Assembly (NCBI GenBank): GCA_018712245.1
Contig: DVHE01000051.1
Location: 1-45,955, forward strand
Reading direction: 5' to 3'
DNA from: Candidatus Avoscillospira avicola
GTDB taxonomy: Bacteria > Bacillota > Clostridia > Oscillospirales > Oscillospiraceae
Length of the DNA stretch: 45,955 nt
A program made the position numbers and the translations under genes. Below, piece after piece: positions 32,828 to 40,545 of the stretch; position 1 is the first letter of the stretch, and each line of letters opens with the position of its first letter. A model generated the notes under the pieces. The model did no database searches. It had not been told where the DNA came from and worked only from the letters and a program-made list of their open reading frames with translations.

Positions 32828-33847
32828 TTATGGTGTGGGAGAGAGGCTTTGGACGCTCTCTCGGGGCAACAGTTGGAAGGGGATCAGCTGGTGCCGCGGC
32901 GGCGCGGCATAGTGCAGGCGGCTGAGCAGGGATTCGACGGCCAGCTCGGCCAGTCTGGCGGTGTCCTGCCGGAGGGTGGTCAGCCGGGGGATGCTGAACT
33001 GGCCGGAGACGATGCCGTCAAAGCCCACCACGGAGAGATCCGCCGGGACGCCGAGTCCCCGGTCCCGGGCGGCCCGCATGGCGCCCAGGGCGATGACGTC
33101 GCCCAGGGCAAAGACGGCGCTCAGATGCGGCGCGCGCTCCAGCAGCCGCTGGGCGGCGGCGTAGCCGTCCTGCATGGAGTAGCGGCAGGGCTCGTGCTGC
33201 ACGTCCCGGGAGAAGGGAAGGCCGTGGCGCGCCATGGCCGCCTCTACCGCCTGGAGGCGGCGATAGGAAATCTGCTCCTGGGCGAGATTGCCGCCCAGTA
33301 CGCCGATGGCCCGGTGGCCGGCCGCCGCCAGATAGTCGATGGCGGCCTGGGCCGCGGCGGCGTCGTCGGTGGAGAAGCTGGAGAGGTTGGGCAGGGCCAA
33401 GGCGCTGGCATCGTTGGTCAAAAGGACGCTGGGAACGGTAATGGCGGCAAAATCCTGCCGGAAAAATTCCAGGTCTCCGCCCAGGAACAAGAAGCCCTTG
33501 GGCCGGCGAATGCGGCACAGCTCCAGGGCGTATTTGACCTCGTTGGCGTCCTCGTCCAGGTAGGCCACGAATACCCCCTCCCCCTGGGCGTGGAGCAGCG
33601 CCTGGAGCTTCTCCAGGATGTCGGCAAAGAGTGGGTTCTGGGTGCCCTTCACCAGGACGGCAATGTCTGAGAAGGTCTGCATTTTCAGGTGCTTGGCGTT
33701 GGCGTTGGGCTCGAAGCCCAGCTCCTGCACCACGGCGAGAATCTGCGCCCGGGCCTTGTCGCTGACGTCGGGGTGGTTGTTCAGCACCCGGGAGACGGTG
33801 CCCAGGCTGTAGCCGGAGATGCGTGCAATGTCTTTGATGGTGGTCAT
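32828..33847 (-). CDS. LacI/GalR family regulator of the maltodextrin operon
   Basis: The 339-residue protein starts with the LacI helix-turn-helix MTTIKDIARISGYSLGTVSR and hinge LNNHPDVSDKARAQI, followed by a periplasmic-binding-protein-like sensor domain with VVGFDGIVSGQFSIPRLTTL. ATG 33847 is preceded by AGAAGGGAG; the extra upstream codons of the frame lack these features. It heads the operon lacI-malQ-glgP and probably represses it in the absence of maltose or maltodextrin. The palindrome at 34071-34082, just downstream of the promoter, is the likely operator. CcpA-like global function is less likely given the operon context. Confidence 0.92.
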   Translation of the reverse strand: MTTIKDIARISGYSLGTVSRVLNNHPDVSDKARAQILAVVQELGFEPNANAKHLKMQTFSDIAVLVKGTQNPLFADILEKLQALLHAQGEGVFVAYLDEDANEVKYALELCRIRRPKGFLFLGGDLEFFRQDFAAITVPSVLLTNDASALALPNLSSFSTDDAAAAQAAIDYLAAAGHRAIGVLGGNLAQEQISYRRLQAVEAAMARHGLPFSRDVQHEPCRYSMQDGYAAAQRLLERAPHLSAVFALGDVIALGAMRAARDRGLGVPADLSVVGFDGIVSGQFSIPRLTTLRQDTARLAELAVESLLSRLHYAAPPRHQLIPFQLLPRESVQSLSPTP

Positions 33848-34058
33848 GGGGTCGCTCCCTTCTGCGGGGGTGGCGGTGGAATGCCCGCTGTAAAAGCGGG
33901 GCATTTCGTATCATGCCACAAATGCGGGGATTTCATGGGACTGCCGGGGCAAACTAAGGAAACCAATGGACGCCGCCGGTGCCGGCAGGGGTATGCGGCC
34001 GCTTGCGTTTACGCTGCCGCGCTGCCTGCGGGGCATTCTGGTACGACCATGATCGACT

Positions 34059-34126
34059 GGAAACGATACCGGAAACGTTTCCAACAACCTTGCCTTTATT
34101 ATACAGGCTGCCGCACCGCGAAGCAA
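34059..34126 (-). promoter_or_regulatory. Promoter and tandem LacI-type operators of the maltodextrin operon
   Basis: On the minus strand TTGCTT (34121-34126) and TATAAT (34098-34103) are 17 bp apart. Just downstream lie the perfect 12-bp palindrome GGAAACGTTTCC (34071-34082), with the central CG typical of LacI/GalR operators, and an imperfect copy GGAAACGATACC (34059-34070) directly adjoining it. This placement predicts repression by blocking initiation or early elongation. Confidence 0.8.
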
Positions 34127-34250
34127 CTGGAAATTGGGCGGAAGAGAAAAATTTGGATATTCTGTATATTTAGCCCACATTGATTTGTGCAATATCTGAA
34201 ATTCTACCGGGGCGCGTTGCGCTTCGGCGACCGATGACCGGGGAGCGGGA

Positions 34251-34279
34251 TTGACAAATACCCCATGGAGGTATATCAT
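34251..34279 (+). promoter_or_regulatory. csoR promoter with overlapping CsoR box
   Basis: TTGACA (34251-34256), 17 bp, TATCAT (34274-34279). The spacer is the interrupted palindrome ATACCCC-ATGG-AGGTAT (34258-34274), which matches the known GC-rich CsoR operators with ATACC/GGTAT ends. Autoregulation is expected. Confidence 0.78.
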
Positions 34280-34306
34280 GGAGAAAACGACAAAGGAGGT
34301 CTGGCC

Positions 34307-34609
34307 ATGGATGGAGAAACCTGTTCGTGCCACAAGAAAAAGGAGCGCACCGAGGCGGAGTATAAGAGTTTGATTCACCGCCTCAACCGGATCGAAGGTC
34401 AGATTCGCGGCATTCGGGGTATGGTGGAGCGGGATTGCTATTGCCCGGATATTCTGGTGCAGTCTGCCGCCGTGACGGCAGCCATGAATGCCTTCAACAA
34501 GGAGCTTTTGGCCAATCATATCCGCACCTGTGTGGCTGATGATATCCGCGCCGGAAATGACGCCGTCATTGACGAGCTGCTTGCGACGCTGCAAAAGCTG
34601 ATGCGGTGA
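34307..34609 (+). CDS. csoR: Copper-sensing repressor CsoR
   Basis: A 100-residue all-alpha repressor. The copper ligands are present at the canonical spacing: Cys46 (in CYCPDI), His71 and Cys75 (in NHIRTC), i.e. C-x24-H-x3-C. The DNA-binding segment HRLNRIEGQIRGIRGM precedes them. Cu(I) binding releases the protein from DNA. Two extra N-terminal cysteines (Cys6, Cys8) are not part of the usual site. GGAGG precedes ATG 34307. It is upstream of copA and is predicted to control both its own promoter and that of copA through three boxes. Confidence 0.93.
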   Translation: MDGETCSCHKKKERTEAEYKSLIHRLNRIEGQIRGIRGMVERDCYCPDILVQSAAVTAAMNAFNKELLANHIRTCVADDIRAGNDAVIDELLATLQKLMR

Positions 34610-34618
34610 AATTGGCTA

Positions 34619-34668
34619 TTGACAAATACACCCCCGGGGTATATGATACAGATACCCACACGGGGTAT
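34619..34668 (+). promoter_or_regulatory. copA promoter with two CsoR boxes
   Basis: TTGACA (34619-34624), 17 bp, TATGAT (34642-34647). One box, ATACACCCCCGGGGTAT (34626-34642), fills the spacer. A second, ATACCCACACGGGGTAT (34652-34668), covers the start region. copA can thus be transcribed separately from csoR and be repressed twice over. Confidence 0.8.
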
Positions 34669-34714
34669 ATAGACGCCCCGTGGAAGCTGTATCAAATTGG
34701 GAGGTAGCGGCGCG

Positions 34715-37228
34715 ATGAAACAATATGACGTCACGGGTATGAGCTGCGCGGCTTGCAGCGCCCGGGTGGAAAAGGCTGTGTCGCAGGTGCCTGGCGTGAC
34801 TTCCTGTTCCGTGAGCCTTTTGACCAACTCCATGGGCGTGGAGGGCACTGCCTCGCCGGAGGCCATTGTCAAGGCGGTGGAGGAGGCCGGCTACGGTGCC
34901 GCGGAAAAGGGCGCGGCAAAACCTCCCGCCGCCCAGGCGGAGGAGGCGCTCCAGGACCATGAGACACCAGCCCTCAAGCGGCGGCTGCTGTGGTCGGTGG
35001 GCTTTCTGGCGGTTTTGATGTATTTCTCCATGGGCCACATGATGTGGGGCTGGCCGGTTCCAGCTTTTTTCGCGGAGAACCACGCGGCCATGGGCCTTTT
35101 GCAGCTGCTGTTGGCAGCCATCGTCATGGTTATCAACCAGAAGTTTTTCATCTCCGGCTATAAGAGCCTCTGGCACCGTGCGCCCAATATGGATACGCTG
35201 GTGGCCCTGGGCTCCACGGCGGCCTTTGTCTACAGCACCTACGCCCTCTTCGCCATGACCGGCGCCCAGCTCCGGGGCGATCACGAGGCCGTGATGGCCT
35301 ATATGATGGACTTCTATTTTGAAGCCGCGGCCATGATCCTCACATTGATCACCGTGGGGAAGATGCTGGAGGCCCGCTCCAAGGGCAAGACCACCGACGC
35401 CCTCAAAAGCCTGATGAAGCTGGCGCCTAAGACCGCCACAGTACTGCGGGACGGCCAGGAGACGGAGGTCTCCATCGAGCAGGTGCAGCCCGGCGATCTC
35501 TTTGTGGTGCGGCCCGGGGAGAACATCCCGGTGGACGGCGTGGTGGTGGAGGGCGGCAGCGCCGTCAACGAGGCGGCCCTGACCGGCGAGAGCATCCCGG
35601 TGGACAAGGAGCCGGGCAGCACCGTCTCGGCGGCCACCCTCAACCAGTCGGGCTTTCTGACCTGCCGGGCCACCCGGGTGGGAGAGGACACCACCCTGGC
35701 CCAGATCATCCAGATGGTCAGCGACGCCGCCGCCACCAAGGCGCCCATCGCCAAGGTGGCCGACAAGGTCTCAGGCGTCTTCGTCCCGGCGGTCATCGCC
35801 ATCGCCGCCGTGACCTTTGTGGTCTGGCTGGTGCTGGGCCAGACCGTGGGCTACGCCCTGGCCCGGGGCATTTCGGTGCTGGTCATCAGCTGCCCCTGCG
35901 CATTGGGCCTGGCGACGCCGGTGGCCATCATGGTGGGCAACGGCATGGGCGCCAAGCACGGCATCCTCTTCAAAACCGCCGTCTCCCTGGAGGAGACCGG
36001 CAAGGTGGAGATTGTGGCCCTGGATAAGACCGGCACCATCACCAGCGGCACGCCCCGGGTGACGGATGTGCTGCCGGCGGAGGGCGTCTCGGAGGCAGCG
36101 CTGCTGGAGCTGGCCAGCGCCCTGGAGCGCAAGAGCGAGCATCCCCTGGCCCGGGCCGTGCTGGCCTGGGCGGAGGAACAGGGCGTGGAGGCCCGGGAGG
36201 TGACGGATTTCCAGGCGCTGCCGGGCAACGGCCTGACGGGCCGGTGGCAGGGCGAGACCCTTGCCGGCGGCAGCCTGAAATTCATCCGCACCCAGGCGGC
36301 GGTGCCGCAGGCGGTGCAGGCCCAGGCGGAGACCCTGGCCGAAGCGGGCAAGACGCCCCTCTTCTTCAGCCGGAACGGGCAGCTTCTGGGCATCATTGCT
36401 GTGGCTGACGCCATCAAGGCCGACAGCCCCCAGGCTGTCCGGGAGATGCAGAATATGGGCATCCGCGTGGTGATGCTCACCGGCGACAACGAGCGTACCG
36501 CCCGGGCCATCGGCCGCCAGGCCGGCGTGGACGAGGTGGTGGCCGGCGTCCTGCCCGACGGCAAGGAGCAGGTCATCCGGCGGCTGAAGGAGCAGGGCAA
36601 GGTGGCCATGGTGGGCGACGGCATCAACGACGCCCCGGCCCTGACCCGGGCCGATATCGGCATCGCCATCGGCGCCGGCGCGGATGTGGCCATCGACGCG
36701 GCGGACGTAGTGCTGATGAAGAGCCGGCTCACCGATGTGCCGGCGGCCATCCGCATGAGCCGGGCCACGCTGCGGAACATCCACGAAAACCTCTTCTGGG
36801 CGTTCTTCTACAACACCATCGGCATCCCGCTGGCAGCCGGCGTGTTCATCCCCCTGGGGCTGACCCTCAACCCCATGTTCGGCGCGGCGGCCATGAGCCT
36901 CAGCAGCTTCTGCGTGGTGTCCAACGCTTTGCGGCTGAACTTTTTCAAGCTGCGCGACGCCAGCAGAGACCATAAACGCAAACCACACGCGAAACAGCAT
37001 AAGGAGGAAATCAAAACAATGGAAAAGACGCTGAAAATTGAAGGCATGATGTGCCCCCACTGCGAGGCCCGGGTCAAGGGTGCGCTGGAAGCGCTGGAGG
37101 GCGTGAGCGCTGCCGTGGTCAGCCACGAGAGCGGCACCGCCGTCGTCACACTGACCGCGCCGGTGGAGGACGCCGCCCTGAAAAAGGCCGTGGAAGACGC
37201 CGGCTACCCCGTCACCGACCTGGCATAA
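34715..37228 (+). CDS. copA: Copper-translocating P-type ATPase with C-terminal CopZ-like domain
   Basis: A P1B-type pump that exports Cu(I). The 837-residue protein has an N-terminal heavy-metal domain (GMSCAACSARVEK, residues 8-20), eight predicted membrane helices, the actuator TGESIPV, the transport motif CPCALGLATP, phosphorylation site DKTGTIT, SEHPLARAV and hinge MVGDGINDAP. The usual end, NALRLNFFKL, is followed by a basic linker (KRKPHAKQHKEE) and a second heavy-metal domain, GMMCPHCEARVKGAL. That last domain has its own internal ribosome site (see 37019). ATG 34715 is ten bases after GGGAGG. Expression is under CsoR boxes. A terminator follows directly. Confidence 0.95.
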   Translation: MKQYDVTGMSCAACSARVEKAVSQVPGVTSCSVSLLTNSMGVEGTASPEAIVKAVEEAGYGAAEKGAAKPPAAQAEEALQDHETPALKRRLLWSVGFLAVLMYFSMGHMMWGWPVPAFFAENHAAMGLLQLLLAAIVMVINQKFFISGYKSLWHRAPNMDTLVALGSTAAFVYSTYALFAMTGAQLRGDHEAVMAYMMDFYFEAAAMILTLITVGKMLEARSKGKTTDALKSLMKLAPKTATVLRDGQETEVSIEQVQPGDLFVVRPGENIPVDGVVVEGGSAVNEAALTGESIPVDKEPGSTVSAATLNQSGFLTCRATRVGEDTTLAQIIQMVSDAAATKAPIAKVADKVSGVFVPAVIAIAAVTFVVWLVLGQTVGYALARGISVLVISCPCALGLATPVAIMVGNGMGAKHGILFKTAVSLEETGKVEIVALDKTGTITSGTPRVTDVLPAEGVSEAALLELASALERKSEHPLARAVLAWAEEQGVEAREVTDFQALPGNGLTGRWQGETLAGGSLKFIRTQAAVPQAVQAQAETLAEAGKTPLFFSRNGQLLGIIAVADAIKADSPQAVREMQNMGIRVVMLTGDNERTARAIGRQAGVDEVVAGVLPDGKEQVIRRLKEQGKVAMVGDGINDAPALTRADIGIAIGAGADVAIDAADVVLMKSRLTDVPAAIRMSRATLRNIHENLFWAFFYNTIGIPLAAGVFIPLGLTLNPMFGAAAMSLSSFCVVSNALRLNFFKLRDASRDHKRKPHAKQHKEEIKTMEKTLKIEGMMCPHCEARVKGALEALEGVSAAVVSHESGTAVVTLTAPVEDAALKKAVEDAGYPVTDLA
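37019..37228 (+). CDS. copZ: Possible internal CopZ-like copper chaperone made from within copA
   Basis: Inside copA and in the same frame, AAGGAGG (37001-37007) is followed by ATG 37019. Initiation there would yield a 69-residue protein, the exact size of free CopZ, with the Cu(I) motif CPHC at residues 12-15 in GMMCPHCEARV and the fold-typical ending EDAGYPV. The codons over the ribosome site give the unstructured linker KEEIKT in the long form. The arrangement looks like a separate copZ whose upstream stop codon was lost. Whether the short form is made is inference. Confidence 0.5.
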   Translation: MEKTLKIEGMMCPHCEARVKGALEALEGVSAAVVSHESGTAVVTLTAPVEDAALKKAVEDAGYPVTDLA

Positions 37229-37233
37229 TCGGT

Positions 37234-37266
37234 GAACCCCCGCCGAATTGGCGGGGGTTCGTTTTT
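37234..37266 (+). terminator. Intrinsic terminator of the csoR-copA unit
   Basis: An 11-bp perfect stem (GAACCCCCGCC at 37234-37244 with 37250-37260, loop GAATT) is followed by G and five T, five bases after the copA stop codon. Confidence 0.92.
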
Positions 37267-37304
37267 GGGATGGCGGGGGCCGCTGCCAATCCGTGCGGCG
37301 GGGT

Positions 37305-37333
37305 TTGCCAACGGGTGACCGACGTGATATGAT
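37305..37333 (+). promoter_or_regulatory. Predicted promoter of the MBL-fold hydrolase gene
   Basis: TTGCCA (37305-37310), 17 bp, TATGAT (37328-37333) with TGA before the -10 (extended element), 28 bp upstream of the start codon. Confidence 0.6.
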
Positions 37334-37361
37334 AGAGAAAATCCGGTTAGGAGGCAGCGCG

Positions 37362-38234
37362 ATGTATGAACTCATCCAGGTGACGGAGAACACCTACTAT
37401 ATCGAAAGCCCGGCGAAGATCGGCCTGGTCAGGACCGGCGGCAGCGACGTGGTCCTCATCGACAGCGGCAACGACAAGGACGCCGGACGCAAGGTGCGTC
37501 AGCACCTGGATGCCCATGGCTTCCGCCTCAAGGCCATCTACAACACCCACTCCAACGCCGACCACATCGGCGGCAACCAGTATCTCCAGCGGCAGACCGG
37601 CTGCGCCGTCTACGCCCCCGGCGTGGAGGCGGCCTTCACCCGGGCTCCGATCCTGGAGCCGGCGTTTCTCTACGGCGGCTATCCGCCCAAGGCGCTGCGG
37701 CACAAGTTCCTCCTGGCCCAGCCCAGCGAGGCCCAACCGCTGGACGCCGCCGACTGCCCGCTGGAGGTGATTCCCCTGCCGGGGCACTTCTTCGACATGG
37801 TGGGCTACCGCACCGGCGACGGCGTGGTGTTCCTGGCCGACTGCCTCTCCAGCCGGGAGACGCTGGAGAAATACCGCATCAGCTTCCTCTATGACGTGGC
37901 GGCGTATCTGAAGACGCTGGAGCAGGTGAAAACCATGGAGGCCCGGCTCTTCGTCCCGGCCCACGCCGCCGCCACCGAGGATATCGCGCCCCTGGCCCAG
38001 CGGAACATTGACCAGGTGGCAGAGATCGCGGACCGGCTGGTGGAGCTGGCCCGGGAGCCCAAGACCTTTGAAGCGCTGCTCCGGCAGCTGTTCACCGAAT
38101 ACGGCCTGGGGATGAACTTTGAGCAGTACGTGCTGGTGGGCAGTACGGTCCGGTCTTACCTGGCGTGGCTCCTGGACCAGGGCCGCCTGGAGGCAGTCTT
38201 TGAGGACAACCGCCTTCTGTGGCGGCGGGTATAA
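37362..38234 (+). CDS. MBL-fold metallo-hydrolase with a variant metal motif
   Basis: A 290-residue soluble metallo-beta-lactamase-fold protein. The first metal motif reads THSNADHIGG, so the second ligand of the usual HxHxDH is Asn. The later ligands PGH (in LPLPGHFFDMVG) and FLADC are present, as is VPAHA near residue 204. A C-terminal winged-helix-like segment (about 225-290) follows. The reaction cannot be told; relatives include glyoxalase II-like thioesterases and hydrolases of many substrates. TTAGGAGG precedes ATG 37362. It is monocistronic with its own promoter and a terminator, and is probably unrelated to the copper genes. Confidence 0.85.
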   Translation: MYELIQVTENTYYIESPAKIGLVRTGGSDVVLIDSGNDKDAGRKVRQHLDAHGFRLKAIYNTHSNADHIGGNQYLQRQTGCAVYAPGVEAAFTRAPILEPAFLYGGYPPKALRHKFLLAQPSEAQPLDAADCPLEVIPLPGHFFDMVGYRTGDGVVFLADCLSSRETLEKYRISFLYDVAAYLKTLEQVKTMEARLFVPAHAAATEDIAPLAQRNIDQVAEIADRLVELAREPKTFEALLRQLFTEYGLGMNFEQYVLVGSTVRSYLAWLLDQGRLEAVFEDNRLLWRRV

Positions 38235-38253
38235 TGGCATCGTGTTTGGCGCG

Positions 38254-38291
38254 AAAAAGCCCCGGCTGTCTCACGACAGTCGGGGCTTTTT
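38254..38291. terminator. Bidirectional terminator between the MBL and GH3 genes
   Basis: A 17-bp stem (38254-38270 with 38275-38291, one G-T pair) carries A5 at its left and T5 at its right end. It suits both the rightward hydrolase gene and the leftward glycosidase gene. Confidence 0.9.
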
Positions 38292-38330
38292 AGAGCGTGC
38301 GCGGGCTTGCCGGTTCAGCCGGTCAGGCTG

Positions 38331-40445
38331 TCATTGGCCGATGGTGATTTCCACCGACGGCTTGCCGGTCAGCGCCAGCGTCCGGTCGTCCGGCTGGCCA
38401 AAGCCCACGTACAGGGCGGCGCCGGTGCCGTCGAATACCCGCGCGCCGGTGTCGTCCACCGTGGAGAAGGCGGCGGCATCCACGGGTACGGAGACGGTTA
38501 TCTGCGCACCGGGGGCCAGGGTGACGCGCTGGAAGGCTGCCAGCTTGGGATGGGGCACTTCGTTTTCGCTGCCCAGCACCCGCACATAGACCTGCAGGAC
38601 TTCTTCTGCGGGGCGCTGGCTGCGGTTTTTCAGCTGCACCGTCAGGGTGGTTCCGTGCTGCGTCAGCGCCTGGTAGGAGGCGGCGTCGGCCTGGGCCGCC
38701 GTCACCTGCGCGTCGCCGTAGTTGAGGCCGTAGCCGAAGGGATAGAGCGGCTGCGCCTTAAGGAAGCGGTAGGTCCGGCCCGCCATATGATAATCCGTGA
38801 AGTCGGGCAGGTCCGCCACGCTGCGGTAGAGGGTAATGGGCAGCTTGCCAGAGGGCGCCGCGGCGCCGAAGAGGATCTCTGCGATGGCCTTGCCGCCCCG
38901 GGCGCCGGGATAGAAGGTCTGGAGAATGGCGGCGGCGGACTCGCTGGCCAGGTTGAGGTCCATGGCGCTGCCGGCCATCATGCACAGCACGAAGGGCACG
39001 CCGGTCTCCACCACGGTTTGCAGCAGCTGCTGCTGGCTCTCGGGCAGGGCGAGGTCGCGCTTGTCGCCGGAGGCATAGGCGTTGCCGGTGTCGCCCTCTT
39101 CGCCTTCCAGGGATTCGTCCAGGCCCAGGCAGAGGATCACCAGATCGGAATGGCGCGCCACGGCCTTGGCCTCGGAAAGCCGGTCGCCGGGCTGGGCCAG
39201 CGGCTCCTCCCGGTCCTTGAAGAGATGGCAGCCCTGGGAGTAGAGGACGCGAACGTCGTCGCCCACGTAGTCCTGGATTCCCTCCAGCACGGTGATGTAC
39301 CGCGAGGCGGTGCCGTGATAGTTGCCCACCAGGGCGGCACGGCTGTTGGCGTTGGGGCCGATGACGCCGATGGTCTTCAGCTGGGCCTTGTTCAGAGGCA
39401 GGATGCCGTTGTTTTTCAGCAGCACCACGCTCTCCCGGGCAGCCCGCTCGGAGAGCGCCAGATGGGCCTGGCACTCCACCACCTCATAGGGGATCTGGTC
39501 GTACTCCGTCTCCTCGAACATCCCCAGCAGGAAGCGGGTGGTGAAGAGCCGGATCGCGGAGCGCTTGATCTGCTCCAGAGGCAGCATGCCGGCGCGGTAT
39601 GCGTCCAGAATCCGCTGGTAGGTGCAGCCGCAGTTCAGATCGCAGCCCTTGGAGAGCGCCAGCGTGACGCTTTCTTCGGGAGAAGCGGTCACTTTGTGAT
39701 TTTCGTGGAAATCCCGGACGGCCCAGCAGTCGGAGACGTAGTAGCCCTGGAAGCCCCATTTGCCCCGCAGCACTTCGTCCATCAGGTAGCTGTGGGCGCA
39801 GCAGGGCTCGCCGTTGGTGCGGTTATAAGCGCCCATTACGGCCTCCACCTGCCCCTCCTTGACGCAGGCCTCAAAGGCGGGGAGGTACGTCTCCCACAGC
39901 TCCTTTTGGCTGACCACGGCGTCAAAGTGATGCCGCAGCGCTTCAGGACCGGAGTGGACGGCGTAGTGCTTGGCGCAGGCAGCCGTTTTCATATGTTCCC
40001 CGTCTCCCTGGAGGCCCCGGATGAACCGGACGCCCAGACGGCTGATGAGATAGGGGTCTTCGCCATAGGTCTCGTGGCCGCGGCCCCAGCGGGGGTCCCG
40101 GAACAGATTGACGTTGGGGGACCAGAGGGTGATGCCCTTGTAGATATCCCGATCTCCGTCCTGCACGGCCTGGTTATACTTGGCACGGGCCTCTGTGGCG
40201 ATGGCATCGGCGACCTCGCCCAGAAGCGCCTCGTCAAAGGTGGCGCCCAGGCCGATGGCCTGGGGGAAGACGGTGGCGGTTCCGCAGCGGGCCACACCGT
40301 GGAGACCTTCGTTCCACCAGTTGTAGGCGGGGATACCCAGACGCTCCACGGCGGGGGCGTCGAAGCGGAGCTGAGAGGCCATCTCCTCTACGGTCATTTG
40401 TTCCACCAGGGCGGTGGCTTTCTGGATGGCTGTTTCACGATTCAT
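38331..40445 (-). CDS. Glycoside hydrolase family 3 (beta-glucosidase/beta-xylosidase)
   Basis: The 704-residue enzyme has the GH3 barrel with YNWWNEGLHGVAR, LWSPNVNLFRDPRWGRGHET and the nucleophile Asp in YYVSDCWAV. The alpha/beta sandwich domain contains VVLLKNNGILPL, and a fibronectin-III-like C-terminal domain (about residues 610-704) is present. There is no signal peptide, so it acts on imported oligosaccharides or glycosides in the cytoplasm. The WWNEGLHG form is frequent among beta-xylosidases and beta-glucosidases; substrate is not decidable here. GGGAGG precedes the ATG. It is divergent from an AraC regulator and near a sugar ABC transporter, which suggests a joint role. Confidence 0.93.
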   Translation of the reverse strand: MNRETAIQKATALVEQMTVEEMASQLRFDAPAVERLGIPAYNWWNEGLHGVARCGTATVFPQAIGLGATFDEALLGEVADAIATEARAKYNQAVQDGDRDIYKGITLWSPNVNLFRDPRWGRGHETYGEDPYLISRLGVRFIRGLQGDGEHMKTAACAKHYAVHSGPEALRHHFDAVVSQKELWETYLPAFEACVKEGQVEAVMGAYNRTNGEPCCAHSYLMDEVLRGKWGFQGYYVSDCWAVRDFHENHKVTASPEESVTLALSKGCDLNCGCTYQRILDAYRAGMLPLEQIKRSAIRLFTTRFLLGMFEETEYDQIPYEVVECQAHLALSERAARESVVLLKNNGILPLNKAQLKTIGVIGPNANSRAALVGNYHGTASRYITVLEGIQDYVGDDVRVLYSQGCHLFKDREEPLAQPGDRLSEAKAVARHSDLVILCLGLDESLEGEEGDTGNAYASGDKRDLALPESQQQLLQTVVETGVPFVLCMMAGSAMDLNLASESAAAILQTFYPGARGGKAIAEILFGAAAPSGKLPITLYRSVADLPDFTDYHMAGRTYRFLKAQPLYPFGYGLNYGDAQVTAAQADAASYQALTQHGTTLTVQLKNRSQRPAEEVLQVYVRVLGSENEVPHPKLAAFQRVTLAPGAQITVSVPVDAAAFSTVDDTGARVFDGTGAALYVGFGQPDDRTLALTGKPSVEITIGQ

Positions 40446-40480
40446 GGAATATTCCTCCCGAACAATTGGGGTTTGGATAC

Positions 40481-40509
40481 TTGACCTGTCGAGAACTTGC
40501 TACTAAAAT
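40481..40509 (+). promoter_or_regulatory. Predicted promoter of the AraC-family gene
   Basis: TTGACC (40481-40486), 17 bp, TAAAAT (40504-40509), in the 100-bp divergent gap with the GH3 gene. The sequence ACTTG occurs twice, 16 bp apart, around the -35; this is too short to call an operator. Confidence 0.65.
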
Positions 40510-40545
40510 AAAATGGTAAGAGATTCCCTGGAAAGGAGGCGCGCT

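Larger units (their letters stand above)
33848..34306. other. Divergent intergenic region between the lacI-malQ-glgP operon and csoR
   Basis: About 460 bp without a gene. It contains the maltodextrin operator-promoter (34059-34126) with a leader of some 200 bases, and the csoR promoter (34251-34279). I see no riboswitch fold that I can name in the leader. Confidence 0.5.

Noticed and set aside
31346-33670. 774-codon plus-strand frame across malQ and the lacI-type gene
   Set aside because: Complement-strand artefact; it spans two real genes and an intergenic gap and has no recognisable domain.
38307-40484. 725-codon plus-strand frame opposite the GH3 gene
   Set aside because: The GH3 protein is fully conserved on the minus strand; the plus-strand product is compositionally biased and starts within a terminator region.
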